From assembly GCA_947488195.1 (NCBI GenBank), contig CANKYR010000004.1:1-53868 (forward strand): a stretch of 53,868 nucleotides of DNA, read 5' to 3'. Of this stretch, positions 46,906 through 53,868 are shown one piece after another (the stretch's first letter is position 1; each line of letters begins with the position of its first letter). The notes under the pieces were generated by a model. The model was not told the DNA's origin, made no database searches, and was given only the letters and a program-made list of their open reading frames with translations. Position numbers and translations under genes: made by a program. This stretch comes from Flavobacteriales bacterium. GTDB taxonomy: Bacteria; Bacteroidota; Bacteroidia; Flavobacteriales_D; Sanyastnellaceae.

Positions 46906-47373
46906 ATGAGAAGAAGAAAAGCCAAAAAAATTGCGGTACTTCCAGATCCGAAGTTCAACGAGGTTAATGTAACGAAGTTCGTTAATAATTTAATGCTTCA
47001 AGGAAAGAAAGGGGTGGCCTTTTCAATCTTTTATGATGCACTCGATCGCGTAGCTACTAAGACTAGCGAAGATGGATTAGAAATTTGGAAGAAAGCATTA
47101 GAGAATGTAACTCCAGCAGTTGAGGTTAGAAGCCGCCGTGTAGGTGGAGCAACTTTCCAGATTCCTTCACCAATCCGTGAAGATCGTAAGAATTCAATGG
47201 CAATGAAGTGGTTAATCGGATATTCTCGCAAGAGAAACGAGAAGAGTATGGCTGAGAAATTAGCTAACGAAATCGTAGCTGCATCAAAAGGTGAAGGTTC
47301 AGCTTTCAAAAAGAAAGAAGATGTTCACAGAATGGCTGAAGCAAATAAAGCATTCTCACATTTCCGTTTCTAA
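46906..47373 (+). CDS. rpsG: 30S ribosomal protein S7
   Basis: A 155-residue uS7 protein that nucleates assembly of the 3' domain of 16S rRNA. It begins [18 protein letters not shown] and contains the RNA-binding [20 protein letters not shown] (about 76-95) and the usual C-terminal helix ending FSHFRF. It lies second in the str operon with 21-nt gaps on both sides. In several species S7 represses translation of its own operon; no clear binding site is visible in the rpsL-rpsG gap. Confidence 0.99.
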   Translation: MRRRKAKKIAVLPDPKFNEVNVTKFVNNLMLQGKKGVAFSIFYDALDRVATKTSEDGLEIWKKALENVTPAVEVRSRRVGGATFQIPSPIREDRKNSMAMKWLIGYSRKRNEKSMAEKLANEIVAASKGEGSAFKKKEDVHRMAEANKAFSHFRF

Positions 47374-47394
47374 TTAAGATAAAGAAGAAAAAGT

Positions 47395-49497
47395 ATGTCA
47401 CGCGACCTTTTATATACAAGAAATATTGGAATTGCTGCCCACATTGATGCGGGCAAGACAACGACTACCGAGCGTATTCTTTATTATGCTGGTGTAAATC
47501 ACAAGATTGGAGAAGTTCACGATGGTGCGGCTACAATGGACTGGATGGCGCAAGAGCAGGAGCGTGGTATAACCATAACTTCGGCAGCGACTACAGTTGA
47601 TTGGATGTATCGTAACCAATCTTATCACATTAATATCATCGATACTCCTGGCCACGTTGACTTTACCGTTGAGGTAAATCGTTCATTGCGTGTATTGGAT
47701 GGATTGGTGTTTTTGTTTTCTGCGGTAGATGGAGTAGAGCCTCAGTCAGAAACTAATTGGCGTTTGGCGAACAATTACAATGTTGCTCGTATCGGTTTCG
47801 TTAACAAAATGGACCGTCAAGGGGCTGACTTCTTAAACGTGGTTAAGCAAGTTAGAGAGATGTTGGGAAGCAATGCAGTTCCACTTCAATTGCCTATCGG
47901 TGCTGAAGATGATTTCACTGGTGTTGTTGATTTGATCAACTTCCGTGGAATGGTTTGGAACGAGCATGACAAAGGAATGACCTACCAAGAGGTAGATATT
48001 CCAGCGGACATGATGGATGAGGCTTTAGAGTATCGCGAGAAACTTCTAGAAGCAGTAGCAGATTATGACGAGTCCTTGATGGAGAAATTCTTCGAAGATC
48101 CAAACAGTATAACAGAGCGTGAAATTCTTGACGCACTTCGTAAGGCTGTTATTGATATGAAAATTGTTCCAATGGTTTGTGGTTCTTCTTTCAAGAACAA
48201 AGGAGTTCAAACCATGTTGGATTTGGTTATGGAGTTAATGCCATCACCTTTAGATAAGGAAAGTATTACGGGTACTCACCCTGATACCGGAGAAGAACTT
48301 ACCCGCCGTCCATCTTTAGATGAGCCGTTCGCAGGTTTGGCTTTCAAAATTGCAACTGACCCATTCGTAGGACGTTTAGCATTTACTCGTGCTTACAGTG
48401 GAAAATTAGATGCAGGTTCTTATATATTGAATGCGCGTAGCGGAAACAAAGAGCGTATCTCACGTATCTTCCAAATGCACGCTAACAAGCAGAATCCAAT
48501 TGATGTTTTAGGTGCTGGAGATATTGGTGCAGTAGTAGGATTTAAAGATATTAAAACTGGAGATACGTTGTGTGATGAAAAACACCCAATCGTTCTAGAG
48601 TCAATGGTATTCCCTGAGCCGGTAATTGGTTTAGCGATTGAGCCTAAGACTCAAGCTGACAGTGATAAGTTAGGTATGGCCTTGGCTAAATTAGCTGAAG
48701 AGGATCCAACATTCCGCGTGCGCACAGACGATGAGACTGGTCAAACAGTAATCTCAGGTATGGGTGAGTTACACTTGGAAATTATCATTGATCGTCTTCG
48801 TCGTGAGTTTAAAGTTGAGTGTAACCAAGGTGCACCTCAAGTATCTTACAAAGAGGCTATCACATTTGCCTCAAATCACAGAGAAGTATTCAAGAAGCAA
48901 TCAGGTGGTCGTGGTAAGTTCGCAGATATTGTTATCAATATCGGACCGAACGACGATGCAGAGAAAACAGGATTGGTTTTCGTAAATAACATTAAAGGTG
49001 GTAACATTCCTCGCGAATTTATCCCTTCTATTGAAAAAGGATTTAAGGAAGCAATGATCAACGGTGTATTGGCTGGATACAATATCGACACAATGAGAGT
49101 TGAGTTGAATGATGGATCTTTCCACGCAGTTGACTCGGATGCACTTTCATTTGAATTGTGCGCTAAGATGGCTTTCCGCGAAGCAGCACCGAAGTGTAAG
49201 CCTATTATCCTTGAGCCTATCATGAAACTTGAAATCGTTACTCCATCTGAAAACATGGGTGATGTAATTGGTGACTTGAACAAGCGTCGCGGTATGATCG
49301 AAGGAACAAGCGAGCGTAGCGGAGCAACTGTAATCAGTGGTAAAGTGCCTCTTTCTGAAATGTTCGGATATGTAACTGACTTACGTACCATCACTTCAGG
49401 ACGTGCAACTTCTTCAATGGAATTCAACAATTACGCACCAGCTCCGAACAACGTAGCTGAAGTAGTAATCGCAAAAGCAAAAGGCAAAAACGCATAA
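47395..49497 (+). CDS. fusA: Elongation factor G
   Basis: Translational GTPase of 700 residues that drives tRNA-mRNA translocation. G1 is AHIDAGKT (15-22), G2 ERGIT (56-60), G3 DTPGH (83-87) and G4 NKMD (about 137-140). Domains II to V follow, with [18 protein letters not shown] in domain III. Length and order of motifs are those of canonical EF-G. The gene runs straight into rpsJ after 14 nt: the tuf gene present here in proteobacteria is absent, as expected for Bacteroidota. Confidence 0.99.
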   Translation: MSRDLLYTRNIGIAAHIDAGKTTTTERILYYAGVNHKIGEVHDGAATMDWMAQEQERGITITSAATTVDWMYRNQSYHINIIDTPGHVDFTVEVNRSLRVLDGLVFLFSAVDGVEPQSETNWRLANNYNVARIGFVNKMDRQGADFLNVVKQVREMLGSNAVPLQLPIGAEDDFTGVVDLINFRGMVWNEHDKGMTYQEVDIPADMMDEALEYREKLLEAVADYDESLMEKFFEDPNSITEREILDALRKAVIDMKIVPMVCGSSFKNKGVQTMLDLVMELMPSPLDKESITGTHPDTGEELTRRPSLDEPFAGLAFKIATDPFVGRLAFTRAYSGKLDAGSYILNARSGNKERISRIFQMHANKQNPIDVLGAGDIGAVVGFKDIKTGDTLCDEKHPIVLESMVFPEPVIGLAIEPKTQADSDKLGMALAKLAEEDPTFRVRTDDETGQTVISGMGELHLEIIIDRLRREFKVECNQGAPQVSYKEAITFASNHREVFKKQSGGRGKFADIVINIGPNDDAEKTGLVFVNNIKGGNIPREFIPSIEKGFKEAMINGVLAGYNIDTMRVELNDGSFHAVDSDALSFELCAKMAFREAAPKCKPIILEPIMKLEIVTPSENMGDVIGDLNKRRGMIEGTSERSGATVISGKVPLSEMFGYVTDLRTITSGRATSSMEFNNYAPAPNNVAEVVIAKAKGKNA

Positions 49498-49511
49498 TAT
49501 ATAGAACCTAC

Positions 49512-49817
49512 ATGGCTCAAAAGATTAGAATTAAACTAAAGTCCTACGATCACAACTTAGTAGATAAGTCTGCTGAGAAAATTGTGAAGACTGTGAAGTC
49601 TACCGGGGCTGTTGTAAACGGACCAATTCCGTTGCCAACACACAAGCGCATTTACACAGTGCTTCGTTCACCACACGTGAACAAGAAAGCGCGTGAGCAG
49701 TTCGAATTGAATTCGTACAAGCGTTTGTTAGACATTTACAGCTCTTCATCGAAAACTGTAGATGCATTGATGAAGCTAGAATTGCCTAGCGGAGTGGAAG
49801 TAGAAATCAAAGTTTAA
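49512..49817 (+). CDS. rpsJ: 30S ribosomal protein S10
   Basis: A 101-residue uS10 protein ([20 protein letters not shown] ... GPIPLPTHK ... [13 protein letters not shown]), a component of the 30S head and, as NusE, of transcription antitermination complexes. It joins the str block to the S10 block without an intervening promoter that I can see (14-nt gap before, 19 nt after). Confidence 0.99.
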   Translation: MAQKIRIKLKSYDHNLVDKSAEKIVKTVKSTGAVVNGPIPLPTHKRIYTVLRSPHVNKKAREQFELNSYKRLLDIYSSSSKTVDALMKLELPSGVEVEIKV

Positions 49818-49836
49818 CAATTAAATATACAAACAC

Positions 49837-50457
49837 ATGCCAGGCATAATTGGTAAAAAAATCGGTATGACTAGCGTCTACAGTGCCGCTGGGAAAAATA
49901 TCCCATGCACAGTGATAGAAGCTGGTCCATGTGTAGTGACCCAAGTAAGAACCTTGGAAAAGGATGGCTATACCGCTGTTCAGCTAGCATACGGCGAAAA
50001 GAAGGAGAAAAACACTTCCAAGCCAATGCAAGGTCACTTCAAAAAAGCGGGAACAACTCCAAAGCGATTTATCGCTGAGTTCCATGACTTCGAAACAGAA
50101 ATGAACTTAGGTGATGTGGTAACAATCACTGAGTTATTCACCGAAGGAGAGAACGTAGATGTAATCGGTACTTCGAAAGGAAAAGGATTCCAAGGTGTTG
50201 TAAAGCGCCACGGTTTCAGTGGAGTAGGAGAAAGCACTCACGGTCAACACAACCGTCTACGTGCACCAGGATCGTTAGGAGCGTCGTCTGACCCATCACG
50301 TGTATTCAAGGGAATGCGCATGGCAGGTCGAACAGGTGGAAACCAACGCACACTGCAAAATTTAGAGGTTCTTAAGGTATTGGCAGATGAGAATTTAATT
50401 CTTGTTAAAGGCGCAATCCCAGGCTACAATGGTTCAACCGTCTATATCATTAAGTAA
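49837..50457 (+). CDS. rplC: 50S ribosomal protein L3
   Basis: A 206-residue uL3 protein beginning [20 protein letters not shown], with the conserved central loop [20 protein letters not shown] that reaches towards the peptidyl transferase centre and contains the Gln that is methylated in other species. It is an early assembly protein of the large subunit. The next gene, rplD, starts after 1 nt. Confidence 0.99.
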   Translation: MPGIIGKKIGMTSVYSAAGKNIPCTVIEAGPCVVTQVRTLEKDGYTAVQLAYGEKKEKNTSKPMQGHFKKAGTTPKRFIAEFHDFETEMNLGDVVTITELFTEGENVDVIGTSKGKGFQGVVKRHGFSGVGESTHGQHNRLRAPGSLGASSDPSRVFKGMRMAGRTGGNQRTLQNLEVLKVLADENLILVKGAIPGYNGSTVYIIK

Positions 50458-50458
50458 T

Positions 50459-51088
50459 ATGAAACTGGATATATTCAACATACAAGGTCAAAAGACGGGA
50501 AGCTCCGTTGAACTTGACGCAGAAGTATTCGGGATCGAACCGAATGATCACGCGATTTACTTAGACGTAAAACGTTACCTAGCTGCTCAACGCACTGGAA
50601 CGCATAAGACTAAGCACAGAGGTGAGATTCACGGTTCTACGAAGAAATTACACAAGCAAAAAGGTACTGGTGGTGCTCGTAAGGGTAGTGCAAAGAATCC
50701 GTTGTTCCGTCAAGGAGGTAGCGTATTCGGTCCACGTCCAAGAGCATACGATATTAAAGTGAACAGAAGCACAACTCGTTTGGCCCGCGCTTCAGCTCTA
50801 AGCTACAAGGCAAAGGAAAACGGAATTATGTTGGTTGATGCTTTATCTTTTGATAAGCCGAAAACAAGTGAATTTTTGAATGTATTAAAGAATCTTTCTT
50901 TAAACAGTCGTAAATCTCTTATCCTTATCCCAGAAAGAAACGATAGCCTTTATTTGAGCTCACGTAACATTCAGGGCGCTAACGTGCAAATCGCTAGCAT
51001 GGTGAACACATATGACATTATGAGCAGCCATCAAATTGTTTTCGTAGGCAACGCACACGAAATGGTAACTAACATTCTTAAAAAATAA
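50459..51088 (+). CDS. rplD: 50S ribosomal protein L4
   Basis: A 209-residue uL4 protein beginning MKLDIFNIQGQKTGSSVELD, with the tunnel-lining loop GSTKKLHKQKGTGGARKGSA and FGPRPRAYDIKVN. The ATG at 50459 is used; an in-frame start 19 codons earlier lies inside rplC and encodes nothing like L4. In E. coli L4 controls the S10 operon by acting on its leader; no equivalent leader is present here because rpsJ is preceded by fusA. Confidence 0.98.
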   Translation: MKLDIFNIQGQKTGSSVELDAEVFGIEPNDHAIYLDVKRYLAAQRTGTHKTKHRGEIHGSTKKLHKQKGTGGARKGSAKNPLFRQGGSVFGPRPRAYDIKVNRSTTRLARASALSYKAKENGIMLVDALSFDKPKTSEFLNVLKNLSLNSRKSLILIPERNDSLYLSSRNIQGANVQIASMVNTYDIMSSHQIVFVGNAHEMVTNILKK

Positions 51089-51093
51089 CTGTC

Positions 51094-51387
51094 ATGAGCG
51101 AAATACTTATTCGACCATTGGTTACGGAGAAAATGACCGGAATCCAAGAAAAGCAGGGCAAGTACGGCTTCGTGGTAGCATTGACCGCTAATAAGATTGA
51201 AATCAAAAAAGCGATTGAGAAAAACTACGGTGTGACAGTTATGCAAATAAACACCCTTCGTTACGACGGAAAGACCAAATACCGTAACACAAAGGCAGGA
51301 GTTGTTTCAGGAAGAAGCGCAAGCTACAAGAAAGCTATCGTGAAGTTGGCGGCTGGTGAGACAATTGATTTTTATTCTAACATCTAA
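51094..51387 (+). CDS. rplW: 50S ribosomal protein L23
   Basis: A 97-residue uL23 protein ([20 protein letters not shown] ... [18 protein letters not shown]) located at the exit of the peptide tunnel, where it docks trigger factor and the signal recognition particle. It sits in the usual rplD-rplW-rplB order with gaps of 5 and 11 nt. Confidence 0.98.
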   Translation: MSEILIRPLVTEKMTGIQEKQGKYGFVVALTANKIEIKKAIEKNYGVTVMQINTLRYDGKTKYRNTKAGVVSGRSASYKKAIVKLAAGETIDFYSNI

Positions 51388-51398
51388 CAGAAGAGGAA

Positions 51399-52223
51399 AT
51401 GGGCATTAAGAAATTAAATCCGGTAACTCCAGGTACTCGCTTCAAAGTGGCCTCCACTTTCGAAGAGTTGACGACCGACCGTCCATACAAGCCTTTAGTG
51501 GTAACATTAAAGAAGACTGGTGGACGTAACAACCAAGGAAAGCGCACTATGCGCATGATTGGTGGTGGTCACAAACGTAACTACCGTCTTATCGACTTCA
51601 AAAGAGACAAGCACGGTATCGAGTGTACTGTAATGACAATCGAATACGATCCAAACCGTTCAGCACGTATTGCACTAGTGGAATATGCTGATGGAGAAAA
51701 GCGCTACATCATTTCACCTTCGGGTTTAACGGTTGGTATGAAGCTTTCAAGCGGAACAGGAAGCGCACCTGAAATGGGAAATGCAATGTCATTGAGTGAA
51801 ATTCCCTTGGGAACAGTCATTCACAACATTGAGTTACGTCCAGGAAAAGGTGGGTCAATGGCAAGAAGCGCTGGTTCATACGCACAATTGAGTGCTCGTG
51901 ACGGTGACTATGCTATCATTACTCTTCCTTCAGGCGAAACACGTAAGGTTTTAGCGAAATGTATTGCTACTATCGGAACTGTTTCAAACGGAGAGCATAA
52001 CTTGACTCGCTCAGGTAAGGCAGGAAGAAGCCGTTGGTTAGGTCGTCGTCCACGTGTTCGTGGTGTGGCAATGAATCCTGTGGATCACCCAATGGGTGGT
52101 GGTGAAGGACGTCAGTCTGGAGGTATCCCAAGATCACGCAAAGGAACGCCTGCTAAAGGATTAAAGACGCGCAAAAGCAAGAAGCCGTCAAGTAAATTTA
52201 TCATTGAACGTAGAAAGAAATAA
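51399..52223 (+). CDS. rplB: 50S ribosomal protein L2
   Basis: A 274-residue uL2 protein near the peptidyl transferase centre. RNA-binding and C-terminal motifs are intact: [17 protein letters not shown] (about 51-67), [17 protein letters not shown] and the C-terminal [17 protein letters not shown], whose histidine is important for activity in other bacteria. The start is preceded by AGAGGAA. The gap to rpsS is 7 nt. Confidence 0.99.
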   Translation: MGIKKLNPVTPGTRFKVASTFEELTTDRPYKPLVVTLKKTGGRNNQGKRTMRMIGGGHKRNYRLIDFKRDKHGIECTVMTIEYDPNRSARIALVEYADGEKRYIISPSGLTVGMKLSSGTGSAPEMGNAMSLSEIPLGTVIHNIELRPGKGGSMARSAGSYAQLSARDGDYAIITLPSGETRKVLAKCIATIGTVSNGEHNLTRSGKAGRSRWLGRRPRVRGVAMNPVDHPMGGGEGRQSGGIPRSRKGTPAKGLKTRKSKKPSSKFIIERRKK

Positions 52224-52230
52224 TTGAGAA

Positions 52231-52497
52231 ATGGCTAGGTCACTAAAAAAACCACCTTTTGTACACTACAAGCTTCAAATGCGCGTAGACGATGCCCAGG
52301 TAAACGCAAAAAAAGGCGTTATCAAAACATGGAGCCGAGCTTCAACCATCACACCTCAGTTTGTAGGTTTGACGTTTGCAGTGCACAATGGTAAGCAATT
52401 CATTCCTGTATATGTTACAGAGAACATGGTTGGACACAAACTTGGAGAGTTTTCTCCAACACGCACCTTCCGTGGACACGGTGGAAATAGAAAATAA
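52231..52497 (+). CDS. rpsS: 30S ribosomal protein S19
   Basis: An 88-residue uS19 protein in the 30S head ([15 protein letters not shown] ... [20 protein letters not shown] ... [16 protein letters not shown]). All family motifs and the normal length are present. Position between rplB and rplV is as in the standard S10 operon. Confidence 0.99.
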   Translation: MARSLKKPPFVHYKLQMRVDDAQVNAKKGVIKTWSRASTITPQFVGLTFAVHNGKQFIPVYVTENMVGHKLGEFSPTRTFRGHGGNRK

Positions 52498-52526
52498 CGA
52501 ACAATCCCGATAAACACAACAAAACT

Positions 52527-52919
52527 ATGGGAGCTCGCAAAAGAGAAATGGCCAACGCGATAAAAGAGCAGATGAAAAAAACTGCCATCGCAAAATTGAA
52601 TGATCATCCGACATCACCGCGTAAAATGCGTTTGGTTGCAGACATTATTCGTGGAAAAGAAGTAGGTGCTGCTTTGAATATTTTAAAGTTCACCCGTACA
52701 GTAAGTGCAATGCCTTTGGAAAAACTTTTACGCTCTGCTATCGCAAACTGGCAAGCTAAAAATGAGGGAAGCGATATTGTTGAATCAAATGTAATCGTGA
52801 AAGAAATTCGTGTAGACGTTTCTCGCACTTTGAAAAGAATCAGCCCAGCTCCTCAAGGTAGAGCTCACCGCATACGTAAGCGTAGCAACCACGTGACAAT
52901 CATTCTCGATAAAAAATAA
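52527..52919 (+). CDS. rplV: 50S ribosomal protein L22
   Basis: A 130-residue uL22 protein lining the exit tunnel; it contains [18 protein letters not shown] (about 26-43) and the tunnel hairpin near [20 protein letters not shown]. The first 15 to 20 residues are a charged N-terminal extension, so the ATG at codon 8 (52548) is an alternative start. The 29-nt gap before it is the longest in the S10 block. Confidence 0.97.
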   Translation: MGARKREMANAIKEQMKKTAIAKLNDHPTSPRKMRLVADIIRGKEVGAALNILKFTRTVSAMPLEKLLRSAIANWQAKNEGSDIVESNVIVKEIRVDVSRTLKRISPAPQGRAHRIRKRSNHVTIILDKK

Positions 52920-52936
52920 TTAAAAGAGACAAAGAA

Positions 52937-53665
52937 ATGGGACAAAAGTGTAATCCAATAGGCCTCCGTTTAGGTTTCATCAAAGGATGGGACAGCAATT
53001 GGTTTGGTGGAAAAAGCTACGGAGAAAAAATCGTTGAAGACGATAAAATCCGCAAATACTTGATGGCGCGTTTGAAGAAAGCGTCTGTATCGAAAATTAT
53101 TATCGAGCGTACGCTTAAGTTAGTAACTGTTACTATCAACACAGCTCGTCCAGGTGTAATCATCGGAAAACAAGGTTCTGAAGTAGATAAGTTGAAAGAG
53201 GAGTTGAAAAAGCTGACCGGTAAGGATGCCCAAATCAACATCTTTGAAATCAAACGCCCAGAAATCGATGCTCGCTTAGTAGCTGAAGGTATCTGTCGTC
53301 AGATTGAAGGACGTATCTCTTATAGAAGAGCGACTAAAATGGCTATCAGTTCAGCAATGAAGTTGGGTGCAGAAGGTATCAAGGTAACAATCTCTGGTCG
53401 TGTAAACGGTGCTGAGATTGCGAGAAGCGAAACTTACAAAGAAGGACGTACTCCTCTGCATACGCTTCGCGCAGACATTGATTACCACAATGCAGAAGCT
53501 CACACGAGTTACGGTCGTATTGGTTTGAAGGTTTGGATTTGTCGTGGCGAAGTTTTCGGAAAGCGTGATCTTTCTCCAAACTTCGGACAAGCGGCTCAAC
53601 AACAAAAGCGCCCAGCTAACGCCGGTGGTGGTGGTGGAAACGATCGCCGCGGAGGAAGAAGATAA
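52937..53665 (+). CDS. rpsC: 30S ribosomal protein S3
   Basis: A 242-residue uS3 protein at the mRNA entry site. It starts [20 protein letters not shown], has the KH domain with [18 protein letters not shown] (about 75-92) and the C-terminal domain with [20 protein letters not shown]. The tail after about residue 210 is rich in Gln, Gly and Arg ([14 protein letters not shown]), a low-complexity extension often seen in Bacteroidota S3. Confidence 0.99.
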   Translation: MGQKCNPIGLRLGFIKGWDSNWFGGKSYGEKIVEDDKIRKYLMARLKKASVSKIIIERTLKLVTVTINTARPGVIIGKQGSEVDKLKEELKKLTGKDAQINIFEIKRPEIDARLVAEGICRQIEGRISYRRATKMAISSAMKLGAEGIKVTISGRVNGAEIARSETYKEGRTPLHTLRADIDYHNAEAHTSYGRIGLKVWICRGEVFGKRDLSPNFGQAAQQQKRPANAGGGGGNDRRGGRR

Positions 53666-53683
53666 TATTAAAACATTACGATT

Positions 53684-53868
53684 ATGTTACAGCCCAAAAG
53701 GACCAAATATAGAAAGCAGCAGAAAGGCAAGATCAAAGGAATTGCCTACAGAGGATCGCAATTGGCTTTCGGTAGCTTCGCTATCAAAACCATGGACGAG
53801 GGATTCATTACTTCACGTCAACTTGAAGCAGCACGTGTCGCTTTGACACGTTTCATGAAGCGTGAGGG
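53684..53868 (+). CDS. rplP: 50S ribosomal protein L16, 5' part (cut by window edge)
   Basis: The ATG at 53684, 18 nt after rpsC, opens a frame that runs off the window; 61 codons are visible. The product begins [19 protein letters not shown] and continues with [20 protein letters not shown] and [19 protein letters not shown], the unmistakable start of uL16, which binds near the A site. It continues the standard S10 operon order. Confidence 0.97.
   Translation, partial: MLQPKRTKYRKQQKGKIKGIAYRGSQLAFGSFAIKTMDEGFITSRQLEAARVALTRFMKRE

Noticed and set aside
50402-50458. Upstream in-frame start for rplD
   Set aside because: The extra 19 codons overlap the end of rplC and do not resemble L4; the normal L4 start is at 50459.

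Overview
The window looks like a chromosomal segment of a free-living member of the Bacteroidota, most likely the Flavobacteriales. The reasons are: several type IX secretion (T9SS) cargo proteins with type A or type B C-terminal sorting domains and the T9SS protein PorQ; the lineage-specific GlmU-like nucleotidyltransferase; Bacteroidota-type promoters (TTG-N19-TAnnTTTG) with almost no Shine-Dalgarno sequences; and a merged str/S10 ribosomal operon in which fusA is followed directly by rpsJ, without tuf. No insertion sequence, prophage, CRISPR array or rRNA gene was seen.

Layout. 1-1663: end of an unknown gene, then a six-transmembrane voltage-gated-type K+ channel translationally coupled to a membrane-anchored protein. 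1822-4419: a TonB-dependent-receptor-like outer-membrane protein. 4490-6300: a DegT-family sugar aminotransferase and a PglC-type phosphoglycosyl transferase (surface glycan). 6301-10889 (minus): an operon for a small secreted protein, a GH92 alpha-mannosidase lipoprotein and a class III aminotransferase. 10922-14155: a cobalamin-riboswitch-controlled operon of a BtuB-like receptor and a BtuG-like beta-propeller lipoprotein, closed by a terminator. 14171-18342: small proteins and a large T9SS type B protein. 18417-20608: a methyltransferase facing a MerR/CarH-like (B12-domain) regulator and an ECF sigma factor. 20768-25578: a 23-codon oxidoreductase remnant, the GlmU-like gene, lon and porQ, followed by fructose-bisphosphate aldolase to 26647. 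26648-30527 (minus): a T9SS type A LamG protein and xerD. 30549-30712 (minus): a candidate small RNA. 30779-36182: L31, argS, ribB (with a dead RibA half), def, a lipoprotein and an AlkB-type alkane hydroxylase. 36259-38034: tRNA-Gly, tRNA-Leu, an acyltransferase and an SRPBCC protein. 38031-45074 (minus): a T9SS type A fibronectin-type protein, ettA, waaA and an outer-membrane protein. 45101-46259: a second DegT aminotransferase. 46409 to the end: the str/S10 operon rpsL-rpsG-fusA-rpsJ-rplC-rplD-rplW-rplB-rpsS-rplV-rpsC-rplP (the last gene cut by the window).

The most interesting signals are: (i) two B12-linked modules, the riboswitch/BtuB/BtuG-like uptake operon and a CarH-like MerR plus ECF sigma pair that has no carotenoid genes beside it; (ii) a structured, terminator-ended transcript candidate upstream of xerD; (iii) at least nine genes whose -7 promoter element ends only 4-8 nt before the start codon, implying leaderless or nearly leaderless mRNAs; (iv) a decayed oxidoreductase start fused to a promoter with a perfect palindrome over its -33 element; and (v) a RibBA fusion whose RibA half has lost its zinc and catalytic signature. 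All functional names come from reading motifs and gene order by eye; no database search was run.
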